From NCBI GenBank assembly GCA_946811695.1, contig OX328126.1, positions 85,135,536-85,199,535 on the forward strand: 64,000 nucleotides of DNA, written 5' to 3'. Both the position numbers and the translations under genes were made by a program. The notes under the pieces are model-generated. The model did not search any database and was not told the DNA's origin. It was given only the letters and a program-made list of their open reading frames with translations. This DNA is from Gonocerus acuteangulatus (lineage: Eukaryota > Arthropoda > Insecta > Hemiptera > Coreidae). Of the stretch, positions 45,302 through 57,500 are shown piece after piece (the first letter of the stretch is position 1; the number at the start of each line of letters is the position of its first letter).

Positions 45302-46330
45302 TTTTTACCTAGTTTGTAATCCGTGAAATAGTATCAAATGATACATTTTTATCACAATTTCATTCTGAAATTCAACTTGAAATTATGAAAATGACATTTT
45401 GAAACTTTTATGTTACTCAAAATCCCCCTTTTATGTCAAATCCCCTTAAATCCGTCTTTCATAAATTTGTTGTTTCTTTTGATTAAATAAGTCCTTTCAG
45501 AGGTATCCCTTATCTAAAATGATTTATTTCAAATCCCGCCAAATTCATTTCGGCATGATTAGAGGGATTTCCTCAGAAAGGAAATGACAGGAAAATTGAT
45601 TTAACAGGATTTAACATAACACGCCTCAATTTAGAAAAATTATTAAATTTTAATTATAAAAGAGTCTTCACTATTGCTAATAGTTTTAATTTCAAATGAA
45701 CTGGTTAACCCCTAAACGTTGATAACCAGTTAATTTATTTCGTGACAGCTTATCATGTAACATTCTCATTGGTATGGTTTTACCTTAAGCGTAAATGTTA
45801 TGATCATCTTCCTGTTTATAATTCATTGAATTGTTCTAAAAATGATCAGGGTGTTATTTCTTGGATTTACCAAGCCTTTAATAGACTTTGATAAATAAAT
45901 GGAGGTGTACTTTGTATAATCTATTGCAATTCTTCGTTAATTATTAAATTACATTTTTGAAAACCGTGAACTCGGGATTGACATTTTAATGAATTAATAT
46001 ATGAATTTACAACCCATGTTTAGTGTTTTATCATATTTTGTGCTTTGTTTAAACCAATAATAATATTTCTTTTATGACAGAACATATCAAAAGCATTTAT
46101 GTGCTGACAACTTTTTCTTTTACACTCCAATGTCTCTCTTTGGTATAAAGCTTTATTAGATTAATTTAGTTATATAAGTTTCTTGTGATAAGTATGTTTT
46201 AAATTTAATTTTACATTTTTTCTCAGAAGAATATTTTATATTTACTTGATATGAGTAATTTTCTGAATGAAGAAAATATTGTGTAAACATCTTTAAAAAC
46301 ATATGTAAGTGAGGGAGGGGAAGGATCAAT
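44878..46330. other. intergenic, no gene seen
   Basis: AT-rich; a short (TA)n at about 45270-45291. Nothing else recognised. Confidence 0.5.
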
Positions 46331-46331
46331 A

Positions 46332-46620
46332 GATTCTAGAAGAAATTGACAAGAAAATATTAGCTTATATTAGCGACATTTCAAACCTATATTCAGTGTT
46401 AATATAACTCGTCCACTCAACACATCATGAAGGATTTAATGTTCACTCCCAAAATTTAATTTTTATGGACCTAAAATGAAATTTAAAATCACAATAGACT
46501 TTAACACAACTTAATATAAGATTCCTAATGATGAATCTGAATAGGTTCAAAACGTCCCCAATGAAGCTAATATTTTAAACAATTTTGGAGAGCAACTCCT
46601 ATCAGTTTCTTCAAGAATCT
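46332..46620. repeat. inverted repeat with decayed hammerhead-like motifs
   Basis: The left arm (GATTCTAGAAGAAATTGAC ... AATATTAGCTT ... AACCTATATTCAG) is matched inverted by the right arm (CTGAATAGGTT ... AAGCTAATATTTT ... CAGTTTCTTCAAGAATC). The right arm has AAUGAUGA, a hairpin GAAUC/GGUUC and AAAACGUC, a hammerhead layout with changed core bases. Confidence 0.55.
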
Positions 46621-47192
46621 TTAAAAACATTATAAATAACGTTAATAATTATTTCTTAACTAAAAAAATTTTCAAATTACTTCCTAAACATATTTGTTTC
46701 TTTAAAGCTTGAATCACATTAATGTTTTATATTTTCCCTGTGCATATTAATAATTTATTTATTTTATTTTTTTACTCTAAGGCATTGACATTACGCTTCC
46801 TGTTCCAACTTTCCTAGTCTAATTTTATTTTATTTTATAATTCATTTTTTAAATAATTTTATTTACTTTGAATAATTCATGTTTTTAACAATGATGTGAA
46901 ATCACACTTATAGTTTTAAGTTTCTCAAATTAATAGTTATTTTATAGTTATTGTTACATTAGAGCAAAAAGTGATGGTTTAAAGTGATTTTATGATCTTA
47001 TAGAATTCCTGATGGAATAATTTAGAACTTTAACCAATTAATTTATTTTTTCTTATATGTATCTATATTCTGAGTTGTCATTTAATATAGTTCATTCATT
47101 GAGAAAGATCTGTATTTAATTCTTGTGTATTTATTTTAACTACTGGCTGGCTCAGTGAAGGGGCAATGTCTACCTCAGGTTGGACATATTGC

Positions 47193-47692
47193 TAGGCTTG
47201 CCATACGTCCCGGTTTGACCGGGGACAGTCCCGGGGTCCCCCCCCTTTTTTTCGATGTCCCGTAAATGGCTGTAAGATGTAAAAAGTAATGAATTTATGT
47301 TTTTAAGAATCTTTTATGAAGAGGATACTTTCTTACAATCAATATTTTTTGCTACCGTGCACAGTCTTAAAGAAGTGAGAAGTATTCTAACTATAATCTG
47401 TGAGCAAACACTAGAAATACTGGCACAACGCTGCCAGCGGCCATTCGCTCTACTATTTGGCTGGGCCATTTTTTTAAGTAAATTTATTAGCAAAAATTCC
47501 TTTTTTATTTTTAAAAAGTGGGTAGACTAACAATTTTGGGTTCCAGATTCCCTGCTTCCGTTACTTGGAAGTCTTAAAACTCACCATTTTGGTTCTAATT
47601 TTTACTATTTTTAATCCATACCCCCCTCCCTCCGCCGGTGTGCCCATCCCACATGTGTCCCAATTCACTCACTAAAAATATGGCAAGCCTCC
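47193..47692. mobile_element. DNA-transposon-like element with short inverted termini
   Basis: Ends AGGCTTGCCATACGTCCCG and AAATATGGCAAGCCT are inverted. Interior begins with C/G-rich tracts and has no transposase. No clear target duplication. Confidence 0.5.
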
Positions 47693-48529
47693 ATAATGCA
47701 CGGCTCAGTTCTCTTAGCCTATAACATAAAGATTTCCTTTCTATCAGGGGTGGTACTGTCGCCACATCCCAATGTCTTTCAACTTATGATTTCTATTGCT
47801 CCGAGCTGGGGATTCACGTAAAAACCTTTCGCTTCGATTGTGATGACTCTCTCAATATAGAGACTGTCCGACGAGAGAAGTTCGAGCCTGTAGGCTCAAC
47901 TTGAATTGTTTGCCTCAGCACAGACATAGCAAATGTCTAAAATCAGAGATAGTGACATGGCTCAGCTCAGGCATGTTTTTATTTATTTATTTATTTTTTT
48001 TTTTTTAGCTCAGAGACAGTGTATGGCTTGAGTTTGGTTAGCCTAAAAAGTTCCGTTTGACTCAGCTGACAGGATAGCAGCAGGCTCAAGAAAATATTTT
48101 TCAAATATTATTAGATTATAACAAATAATGTTTTTAGTTAATTATTCTTTCTTATTTCAATGTTTTAAACCATTCAAAATTGTCTAAAATAACTATTTGC
48201 CCTTGTTAAAAATTAATATTGCACAATCGTGTGTGTAGTTAGTTAGAAAAGTGCATTACTATCAACACAAGGTACTTTATAAACTAATTTACGTTAATAA
48301 ATAAATTTAAGCTGAGCTCATGAAAATTCTTGTACGCACACATCTCAGGGCTTAACTTTAAATTGTTTTTCTTTAGGTTTTATTTTTTAGGCTTAACTAT
48401 GTAAAACTTTTATGGTATTTTATATTATCATTAATAAATTGTTATTATCAAATGGTTTTGTTGTTCTTCTGTGTATATTTATTAATTTACACATTATCCT
48501 GTTTTGTCAATGAAGAAACAATTAATTGA
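47693..48529. other. intergenic, nothing identified
   Basis: Contains repeated 'GGCTCAG'-type phrases near 47950-48070 but no element I can define. Confidence 0.3.
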
Positions 48530-48900
48530 GGGCCCCAGAAGTCAAGGAGTCTGACATTTTTGAAAAAAATTAGTTGGATACAGGAATGGGTTGAGAACAC
48601 CGTAATCTTGTGGATGGTAAATAGATCCTAGTGATTTTCTTGACAGTTTCTGCCATCTAGCTTGTGTTCTCTTGAGTATTCTCACTTTTGTAATATTAGG
48701 TCCAGTAGCAAATTAAGGGGTCTATGTGTGGATTCTTCAATTCTTTTGCATATTAATCATAAACTGGATCAAGTTCCTATTATGTAACATCGATAATAAA
48801 CAGCTACGGATCTGAGGATTTGTCTAGTATGAAAGAAACTGTCAAATCTAGTTTTTGCTATAACCAAATATGTTCAAATTTGATCCCATTTTCCTCAAAT
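48530..48900 (+). repeat. dispersed repeat, copy 2
   Basis: Partner of 35846-36230; see that entry for the shared blocks. Confidence 0.7.
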
Positions 48901-49080
48901 AAAAAACAATAATAATTAATATCCAAATTTCAGTAAGTAAACTACTTTTCTTTTTAAAAACGCTTTACTTTACTAAATATATTTGGAAAAACAAAACAGT
49001 ATCAGAGTAATTTATTTTTATTTATCAGTTGGAATGTTAACAAATAAAAATATGCATATGAATAAAAACAATGGCTTAAT

Positions 49081-49170
49081 TCCTGCTCGACATGTTTCGC
49101 ACATTTATTGCATCTGGAGCTAAAATTTAAAATACAGTGAGCAAGATATCCTTCCGCTATCAGGGCCATG
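49081..49170 (-). repeat. hammerhead-related remnant
   Basis: The minus strand has CCCTGATAGCGG and, 60 bases on, TGTGCGAAACATGTCGAGCAGG. The GAAACAUGUC end is identical to HH2, but the core is CUGAUAG and the middle is longer, so it is probably inactive. Confidence 0.4.
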
Positions 49171-49539
49171 TCACAACTGAAGCTATGAACAATGTGCTAA
49201 TTAGCCAGCTAATTTTAATCGATAAAGACCATTCAGCAAACATTGACATAAGAAGTATATTCTAATAAATATATGTGGTATCGACTTTCAAAAACGGTAT
49301 GTCCAAATTGTAAAAACTATTTAGGGGACAGAAAAAAAATGTTAAGCTAGTATAATTCCTTTAGGAAATTAATATTTATGAGGCCATGCTAACATCGATT
49401 TCCTTATTTTTTATGAGATTTAATGAATTTCCAACAAAAAAAAGTTTTTGCTCTGAAAAAAGAAGGTTTTAGAAAATAAAATAAATTAATTTGAAAAAAA
49501 ATGGACTTAGCCCATTATGAAAGTCATCGTGCTCATATA

Positions 49540-49695
49540 TTGGTCTCCAAAAAGGCAGATACAAACAAAACACTAGGGAGATAAAGAGGTCTCTACTAAG
49601 CTCCGATCACCTGATTTTCCCCTTTTTGGGTACTCATTAAAGGCTGGGTGTGTCTAAGGATGGTATGGGACCCTGACTCTGACCCATCTCTCTGA
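49540..49695 (-). mobile_element. SINE-C, diverged and truncated
   Basis: Minus-strand GGTCCC, CCTTTAATGAGTACCC, GGGGAAAATCAGGTGATCGG follow the SINE-C order. Head missing. Confidence 0.55.
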
Positions 49696-49697
49696 TA

Positions 49698-49699
<2 letters not shown>

Positions 49700-49767
<68 letters not shown>
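49700..49767. repeat. (TA)n microsatellite
   Basis: About 68 bases of TA. Confidence 0.98.
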
Positions 49768-49772
<5 letters not shown>

Positions 49773-49983
49773 ACCAATATAATAGATAGTGAGACTTAAT
49801 CTTGGTACTTGTGCATTACATCAACCATCAGGTTTATATTTTGATGAGTTTGGTTTCTATGTAAATTTTATATTATATACTGAACACAAATTACACGAGA
49901 AATTTCAATTACATGTTTTTGGTTGTTCAAAAGAAAATCAAACATTGTTACACAGTCTCTAATGTATAAATTAATTTAAATGA

Positions 49984-50009
49984 AAACAGCAGTTGATGTG
50001 CCGTTAAAG

Positions 50010-50053
<44 letters not shown>
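49984..50053 (+). repeat. tail-only retroposon plus poly(A)
   Basis: AGTTGATGTGCCGTTAAAG followed by about 44 A resembles the end of the common SINE tail with no head. Confidence 0.45.
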
Positions 50054-50055
<2 letters not shown>

Positions 50056-50454
50056 AGAGAGGTGAAATTACTTTGAATTTATCCAATGCATTAATGTGTA
50101 ACTAAAATTAATTTATCCATTCGCTGACCAATTAAAGGGAAAAACTTGAAGCTCCTCGGTATCATAAAATCAATATGTTAATTTTCAGTTGAATAATAAT
50201 TTATCGTAAAACTAAATAGCACAGTTAGCTTTGAATAATGCATTAACAACTTGTCAGAGTCATGAACACGTCATTTATGATTAATAATTTACTCGAATAA
50301 AATTCATATCTTATATATTATATATTATTATAGTAAGACCAAGAATGAGAGGGGATCGGAGATAGCAAGAGCAAGAGAGAGAGAGAGAGTGGGGGTGAGA
50401 TGGAGAGTTTATTTATCAAGAGAGGGAGATGGAGACATGGAGGGGAAATGATTG

Positions 50455-50694
50455 GATATACAAGAGCTTATAGAAGAATCTAAAAGGAAATATTACGAAA
50501 GATATAGACAGACTTATTAGGAAGGATATAGAAGGGCATATTAGAAAGGATATAAAAGGAAATATTAGGAAGGATATAAAAGGAAATATTAGGAAGGATA
50601 TCGAAGGGCATATTAGGAAGGATATAGAAGGGATATTACGAAGGATGTAGAAGAGCTTATTAGGAAGGATAGAATAGGATATTAGGGTACGTTT
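50455..50694 (+). repeat. 24-bp minisatellite
   Basis: Degenerate repeats of GGAAGGATATAGAAGGGCAT plus ATTA. One more unit resumes at 50929, after the inserted element of the next entry. Confidence 0.8.
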
Positions 50695-50925
50695 ACTTCT
50701 GACACTTCTCGCAGGAAATATATCTCAGTCGGATTGATAATTATCATAATTATTACATCCGACACCTGAGATATATTTCCTGCGAGAAGTGTCAGATGTA
50801 AACGCACCCTTATTGCTCATGATAGAAATATATATATCAGACATAAATAGTTTGCAGTTTACATTAGTTACAATTTCTGTCTGACATAAATATTCTGCAA
50901 TAACTAACAGATGTAAACGCACCCT
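50695..50925. mobile_element. PIF/Harbinger-like foldback MITE(s) inserted in the minisatellite
   Basis: Starts GGGTACGTTTAC and has CGCACCC ends at 50812 and 50925, each followed by TTA; TTA also precedes the start. A 3-bp TTA duplication and GGG...CCC ends fit PIF/Harbinger. The first 118 bases form a nearly perfect hairpin (CTTCTCGCAGGAAATATATC and complement). Confidence 0.7.
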
Positions 50926-51527
50926 TAGGAAGGTTGTAGAAGACCATAATCACGCTCATAGTGAGGAGTGGAACTCCGCGCCATCGAGGATTGTATTTTT
51001 AGAGCTATAACAAACCAAGTTTTCAAATGTTTTGAGCTTAGAAAAATTATATTATGTGTTTATTTGTACCCCATAGTTAGAACACAACATAGTTATCGGA
51101 ATAGGCGGCTGTTGGGAGTGAGAATCTAGTTAGAGACTTGCTCTAACCCGATCAATGACTCCCCTTTGATGTGGATGTTGCCTTCCCGTAACAGGATCGA
51201 GTCAGATTTCGCTCTATCATAGATCTTCGGACCTGTTGATTGCAAATACTCACACCACCCAATACACTGTATCCGGTATAATATTATGCAGAAACATTAA
51301 CGTGGTGTAAGCGTAAAAGCATGCGTGTGATATCGTGATAATGGGCTATAGCTGACAGCTCAAACACTGCTTCTTGGGAACGCGAATGAAGGTAAAACTG
51401 AACAATAGTTCAATAAGTAATCTCTGCGTACCAATAAAGCAATAGTCCAAGCCGCAGCTAAAAAAATACTTAGGCATATTTGGATTTTGGTGGGGGATGG
51501 CGATAATTTTTGCGGGAATTTTCTTCC

Positions 51528-51758
51528 AGGGACGTATACAGGAAATAATTTCGGAGGCTGGGAGCATTTGGAGGGTATGGAATACTAATAATCTAGAACT
51601 TTGAATAGTTACCCAACTAAAACGCTATTACACTCAAAACAATGTTTTTTTTCTTAACTAACTGATCTTATTTAATTTATTTTTGAGGTTTTTATGACAC
51701 ATTTTTACCGATTAAATCAAAATTTCGGGGGCAGCCCCCTAGCTTATATACGCCCATG
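51528..51758. mobile_element. hAT-like MITE family M2, copy 1
   Basis: Left GGGACGTATACAGGAAATAA, right GCTTATATACGCCCATG, with AATTTCGGGGGC near the end. Flanks TTTTCTTC and ATGTCTTC may be a mutated 8-bp duplication. Interior matches 57221-57500 and 63075-63335. Confidence 0.7.
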
Positions 51759-51759
51759 A

Positions 51760-52268
51760 TGTCTTCAGAAGACCGAAAAAAATCAATAATTGAGGTGCAC
51801 ATAAATCGAAAAAAAAAATAACTTATTGTAATAAAAAAATCAAAAGCATGGATTATTTGCTTAATAAACGTCTTCACAAAAGTGGTACAAGTGATGAAAA
51901 ATCTGTAATATATTCTCGACATTTTTAAATTTCTCAAATAAAGTTTTAGAAATAGCATTGATACTCCAACATCCATGTTACCATCTTTAGCTAGTTCTCA
52001 ATAAAATAGGTGGAAGGAAATTTCAATTAAAAAAAAATCTCGAAAAATCATTTTGATTTAAACGTCCATTATTATTAACTAAGAATAAAAAAAAAATCAT
52101 TAAAATATTAAAATCATTTTTAAATGACCATTTAGCGCTGTACAAAAGAAAGCGAAAGAGATTTTTATAAATCTCGTTTTAACAGGAATTGCCACGGGGT
52201 TAGGTGACGTTTATTTTTTATCGTACAGAACATTCATCAAAGCAATTCTGACATTTTCAATTTCATAG

Positions 52269-52301
<33 letters not shown>

Positions 52302-52478
52302 CAGACAGGGATAAAAAACCTCTACCTGCTGACGAAGTTAAACTAGTGATAACTTGCATGTCGATATGAGGGTGGAGTGAGGGGCGTTCAGTTCACTAAC
52401 CAATTAAAACTGATCTGTTTAAAAAAAGTTTTGAAGGCTTTTATAATTGAAATTACCTATGGAACGGTATTTATTGAT

Positions 52479-52511
<33 letters not shown>

Positions 52512-52640
52512 TTTGCTCTTATATTTAATAATATGAAGTATCCGTCGTTGATGGGCCATTAATGAACATTTGAACACTGATCAACTTATTACTAAAGTAA
52601 GCGATTACTAACAATTTTCTGTAAAAATGAAAATAGTCAC
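51760..52640. other. intergenic, no gene seen
   Basis: AT-rich, with T-runs at about 52271-52301 and 52489-52514. No element defined. Confidence 0.5.
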
Positions 52641-52656
52641 TTCACAAAATATTGTA

Positions 52657-53482
52657 CAGAGTTGGGCTTATTCGAATAATTTTTTATTTAAGTAACGAAT
52701 AAAAGATAATTTTTTATCCGTTATTAGTTAATCATAAAACCACGGATGACCAATTATAATTGGTCATCCGTGGTAACGGATAATTATCCGTTATTCGAGA
52801 AACGGGTGAATTATCTTTTATTCGTCATTTGATTATCCGTTATCTTTTATTCGTTATCCGTCCACAATACCACTTTTTTCCATCCATTCGGGCAAAAACA
52901 AACTGTTGGTTTGCACATGGCATTGCACTCTTTAAATAAATATTTAAACATCAAGAAATTGTTTTTTAAGTACAACACGGCACTTCCATCGTCAGCACCA
53001 GTCGAACGGCTGTTCTCGTTTGCTTTCATAACGGATATTCCAAAAAGCAATCGACTCTCTGATGAAATGTTTGAGAAAAGAGTAGTTTTAAAATCTATGT
53101 TGAATTTAATTTAAAGTTTAATTATATATTTAAATAATAATGTAATACATAATTATATTTAATAATAATTTAAATAATTACATATTATATTTAAATAATA
53201 AATAAATACATTATGATTAAGTAGTAAATTGGTTTTCTACACATCTTCCAAATATAAAAATCATCTTTCGGATGAAAATTTATCCATCGAATTAAAATTC
53301 ATCCGTAAGATGAAAAATTATTTCAAATGAAATCTTAAGATAAAAGATGACGGATAACTTTACGTAAATGGTAATAATTTCGAATAACGGATAACGGATA
53401 TCCGAAAATTATAGATGACAAATAACGAATAACCTAGGTTATTCGTCATCCGTTATCCGAAGATAATTTTTGCCCAACTCTG
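52657..53482 (+). mobile_element. hAT element with perfect 8-bp TSD
   Basis: Termini CAGAGTTGGGCTTATTCG and GATAATTTTTGCCCAACTCTG; ATATTGTA flanks both ends (52649-52656 and 53483-53490). Belongs to the same family as 25246-26551. Carries a transposase C-terminal remnant. Confidence 0.93.
52911..53114 (+). pseudogene. hAT transposase C-terminal dimerisation fragment
   Basis: Reads 'YNTALPSSAPVERLFSFA' then 'NRLSDEMFEKRVVLKSMLNL' to a stop. 'SSAPVERLFS' is the signature of the hAT dimerisation region. The catalytic domain is deleted. Confidence 0.9.
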
Positions 53483-54042
53483 ATATTGTAATATGGACGC
53501 TACTTTCAGCAGCTTCTGCTACAATTACCAGAGCTGTGACAGCACAAAGCACAATAAATATCTATGTGGGAAATCATTAAACATAAATAAAATGTTACGA
53601 ATTGACATCAAAACATCTAAAAAAAAATCGCTATATGAATAATCCAAATTAAAGAACAATAAATAAAAGACATTTTTATTGCTCATAAATCGTCCAATTA
53701 GATTTTGAAGGAATATTTCCAGTTTTTTAATACCGGGCGTTTAAATATGGATGCCGCTGATATAACGTTTTTTAATATTTATTACATTCTCGGTTCAAAT
53801 CTTAGTCTGTCGAGATAATTTTTCTAAAAGTATGCTTTTAAAAATTAAGTCACTGAGGGCTTTAAAATATTAATTTTTGTTTCACAGAAGAAGATTGAAA
53901 AAGTAATTGACGGGCGTGCAGCAATAAGGAGGCAGCTCCATTTTTGGGAATTTGCAGATCATTATCTTGGATTCAAAAATGATTCCTATATTCTGGTACA
54001 ATAAGACAGCAGCTCTGGTCACTTCAATAGTGGAATCGAAGC

Positions 54043-54489
54043 CAGGGCCGCCACATAGGGGGGACTGCCGGGTACAGTTGTTCCGGGCCCGGGCGCCGAG
54101 GGGGCCCGTGCCGTGCCTCGCTAATAGGGAAAAAATGTATAGGTTATGAGGTTGTAAAAAGAATGGGGTTTAGAAATATAGACGGGCGTAGCCTATAATT
54201 ATTTGAATTGGATCTATATTTTTTTAATGTACATAAACGACAAAACAAGTGCAGTCCCAGAATAGTATATTTCCTTAGGAGTCGTAATAAAACTACAAGT
54301 ACCGAAAGTGACCTTTACTGCACCGATTGTCGGCTTTTATTCTCATTTAGCTCAAAACTCAAGATGAAAATAATTTTAAAATGTCCAAAGTCCTATAGCA
54401 AAGTACTAGAATTTTCAGTCTGGCTCTGAGAAGTGGGGGTCCGGCCCTGAGAAGTGGGGGCCCGTGATCTGGTCCCGGGCCCGGCTCTG
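54043..54489. mobile_element. hAT-like element M3, copy 1
   Basis: Begins CAGGGCCGCCACATAGGGGG and ends GGGCCCGGCTCTG, imperfectly inverted. The interior (TAGGTTATGAG, ACGGGCGTAGCCTAT, AAACGACAAAACAAGTGCAG) is shared with 62378-62767. Confidence 0.7.
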
Positions 54490-54715
54490 AGATGTGGTGG
54501 TCCAGATCACAGCAACTAAACCGTAAATAATGAGATCCACTATTGTCTTTCCATCTCCGTACAGCCAATCCCTGCTCTTAAAAACTGAGAAATGCAAAAC
54601 TGAGCCTAGCACACAAATATGTTGGAGAAAGTTTGAAGCCCTTCTATATTGCATTAAATTTTCAGCTATACTGACGGCAACACCGGCGCACACACAGACA
54701 CACAGAGAAGTTGTA

Positions 54716-55207
54716 TTTTCCAAAGGCACCATAAATACATTCTTATGTATTTCAACACGCTGAATCCGAATCCGGAGTCCGTTTCATCCCATCACGTCAG
54801 GTTTAAGAGCATTTGAAGGTCAAATTTCGTATGAAATCGTTTACGAAGAAATAAATAGAGCTTCTGTGGTCTTAAGGGTCACTGAATTCGAATCCGGGGT
54901 CTGTTTCACCCCATTGGCACAAAATCAAGGCCATTTCAAGGAAAAATATTTCTATTTTGCAAAAAAGAATTTTGACTGCAGATTCATTTCTTGCAAAATA
55001 AACATATTTGTCCTTTAAGTTACCTAGATTTTGCGCCGATGTGCTGAAACAGACCTCGCATTTGAATTCAGCGTCCCTCAAAACCATGGAAGTTCTAGCT
55101 ATTTCTTCTTTAATAACTTCATATGAAATTTGTCCTTCAAATGCTCCTTAACCTGACGTGATGGGGTGAAATACATAAGAATATACATAAGAGCGTCTTT
55201 GGAAAAT
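54716..55207. repeat. long foldback element FB5
   Basis: Two arms of about 240 bp: CATTCTTATGTATTTCA..., CATCACGTCAGGTT, GCATTTGAAGG on the left against their complements on the right (CCTTCAAATGC, AACCTGACGTGATG, TGAAATACATAAGAAT). Non-coding. Confidence 0.75.
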
Positions 55208-55325
55208 ACATCTTTTTTTTTAATCCTGTGTAATGACTTGACAGACACAGAGCCAGATGAGGACCGAATTTTGCATTAATCGATTATTTTTTTTGAATTT
55301 TGCATTTATTTTTTTTTGTATTGTC

Positions 55326-55584
55326 ATATCGTCGCTACAAATGCAAAGTATCGAATGTGAAAATCACCACTTTTCAGAGTGGAAAAGCATTTATTCATAA
55401 CTTCTTTTTTTTGGACAGTCAAATATTCGGCAGATTTGACCTTTTGACAGTGGAATACTTTCCCTTTAATACAGTGATCTAAGAATCAAGAATTCGACGT
55501 AAATAAGTCAAGCAGAAATTAGTAAAGATTGACAATGAAAGATGCATTTTTTCACATTCGTTACTTTGCATTTGTATCGACGAT
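55326..55584. mobile_element. MITE family M1, copy 2
   Basis: ATATCGTCGCTACAAATGCA ... TTTGCATTTGTATCGACGAT; 259 bp, about 90% similar by eye to copy 3. Confidence 0.88.
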
Positions 55585-55855
55585 TTGAGCTTCCTAAATT
55601 AAAATGTGATTAAAAGCAAATTTTGTTTATTTTAGTTGTATAAATAGTAAATTTGGGGTTTTTTTTTTATAGAATGTGGTGCAATAAGGAGGCAGCTCCA
55701 AATCATTAAACTTCACACCACCACTCTAAAAGAGGTAGTATAGGATCCTGATGGACTTACTCTCATAAGTAAGTCATACTTACTCTCGGTGGCTATGTTA
55801 TGATAAGAAAAAAAATGGAGAAAAAATATCAAGAAACTGAATTTTAAAACATCAT

Positions 55856-56060
55856 GAAGATTAGATAGTTAGCCGTCCAGGTGATAAGCAAACAGGGAAT
55901 AGTCGGGATTCGGCTAAAAAAACCTCAATACGATTTTTGTAAAAAAATCTAAATTCAGGACGTTTCGGCTACTCATTGGTAGCCTTCGTCAGCAATGAAA
56001 GTGCCGGGAGGCAGAGGAAGACCAAAGTTAACACTTAAGTAACCATAGTGAAAGTAACGT
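55856..56060 (-). mobile_element. second copy of the hammerhead inverted-repeat element (one arm)
   Basis: Matches the outer left arm of 27346-27480 and then jumps directly to the centre (GGGAGGCAGA, AGACCAAAGTTAACACTTAA). The minus strand has an intact core CUGACGA, stem II GGCUAC/GUAGCC, GAAAC and GUC at about 55952-55998, though stem I pairs poorly. Confidence 0.7.
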
Positions 56061-57212
56061 TAATACGTTTTTATTAATTTGTCAAACATGTGAAAAAAGG
56101 ACACACTCCTTTGAATTGTATTAAATAAATGAGAGGTAATGTAATGGCTAACCCTTGCCTAGAATCGATGACTATAAGTAAAGAAAAGCTCAGGTCTATA
56201 ACTAATCATCTTCTTATGTAACTCCAATATTCTTGGGCTTCATCGGTTTATTCTATAAGGAGGGTTATGACCTAGATATCTTCGGGAAACGATCAGCCAT
56301 TTTATAGGCAATATTGTTACGTTCATTTTATATAAACCTGCTTCCTACACTTTCTGAATCCTGAAGTCCCAAATTGTAGTTGCCTGTTTTTTTAGTACTT
56401 CCTCCACTCCAATCGAAACCAAAAATTATATTTTTTTAGTTTTGACGAATGTGGGACATGTGAAAAGCAGACGTTTCAAATCAGTGCGACCTTTTCTAAA
56501 AAGGGAACCTCCCCAAGTGTCCGGAGCCGATTTTTATGAAACTTTGTATATTTAGTAAACTTGTGAAATTAACCGATACGTATTTTTTTATATCGGCCCA
56601 ATCGCACGTTCTATAGGTTGATCCATGGCGGAGCAGATAATTCTTTCAATCGACCCATAAATGAAAAAACTCAACCTCTTGCGGGTGGGATTCAAACCCG
56701 CATTTTCGTATTTAGAAATCCGATACAATCTAACAGTATAGGGTTTCGGCGGTAAGACCATTGAAATCCTGAAATTCTGAAAGAATTTATCTATCCAAGA
56801 AAAATTGTTAAAATCAGTTTAGTTAAAACAGATTCTTACATTCGAACTGAATAAATTTTACAAGTTGAACTAGTGAAAATATTCTGTATTACATTTTGAA
56901 GATGGAGAGCTATATTTTATCGAGAGGGAGACAGGAATTGAATCAATGAATGTCATGCTTCTATAGAAATGCTTCACATAAATTGAAGGGTAGAAGCAGG
57001 ATGTGGAAGTGGAGCACCATCCCTTGGTATTTTTATTGCTTCCTGAATTTCCTGGCTTTATCAATATACTTCCTTCCTTATCTATTTACTTACAGAGGTT
57101 AACCACGTTAGTTACTACTGATATCACTTTATCTAAAGACAATAAGATATTCAAAAAATAAAATTTATAAATATTTAAATAAAAAGTCAGGAGCTGCGTT
57201 AGTATTAGTCAA
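56060..57212. other. intergenic with one tRNA-like fragment
   Basis: At 56680-56765 the minus strand has a B-box-like GGGTTTGAATCCC and tRNA-like spacing, possibly a SINE head. The rest is unrecognised. Confidence 0.35.
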
Positions 57213-57220
57213 TAATGAAC

Positions 57221-57500
57221 GATGGGCGTAAATAATTTCCGGGAGGGGGGAGGGGCTGGGAAAATTTCGAGTAGGGGGGGGGCATTTCCGGGGTATGTTA
57301 TACTAACAATTTAGAACTAGGAATACTTTTAGGCAACTAAAAGGTATTACACCTAAAATAAAATACTTTTTATGAGGTAAGTCATCTTATTTAATTCATT
57401 TTTAAGGGTTTAATGACACATTGTTACAATCAAACCAAAATTTCGGGGGAGGGGGGGGGGGGGCAGCAGCCCCCTGAGCCCCCCCTTATATTCGCCCATG
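57221..57500. mobile_element. hAT-like MITE M2, copy 2, perfect 8-bp TSD
   Basis: GATGGGCGTAAATAATTTCC ... CTTATATTCGCCCATG with TAATGAAC on both sides (57213-57220 and 57501-57508). Long G and C tracts near both ends. Confidence 0.9.

Noticed and set aside
54872..55087. Minus-strand 71-residue open frame with several Cys
   Set aside because: It falls in one arm of foldback FB5; the matching arm does not keep the frame and there is no known domain.
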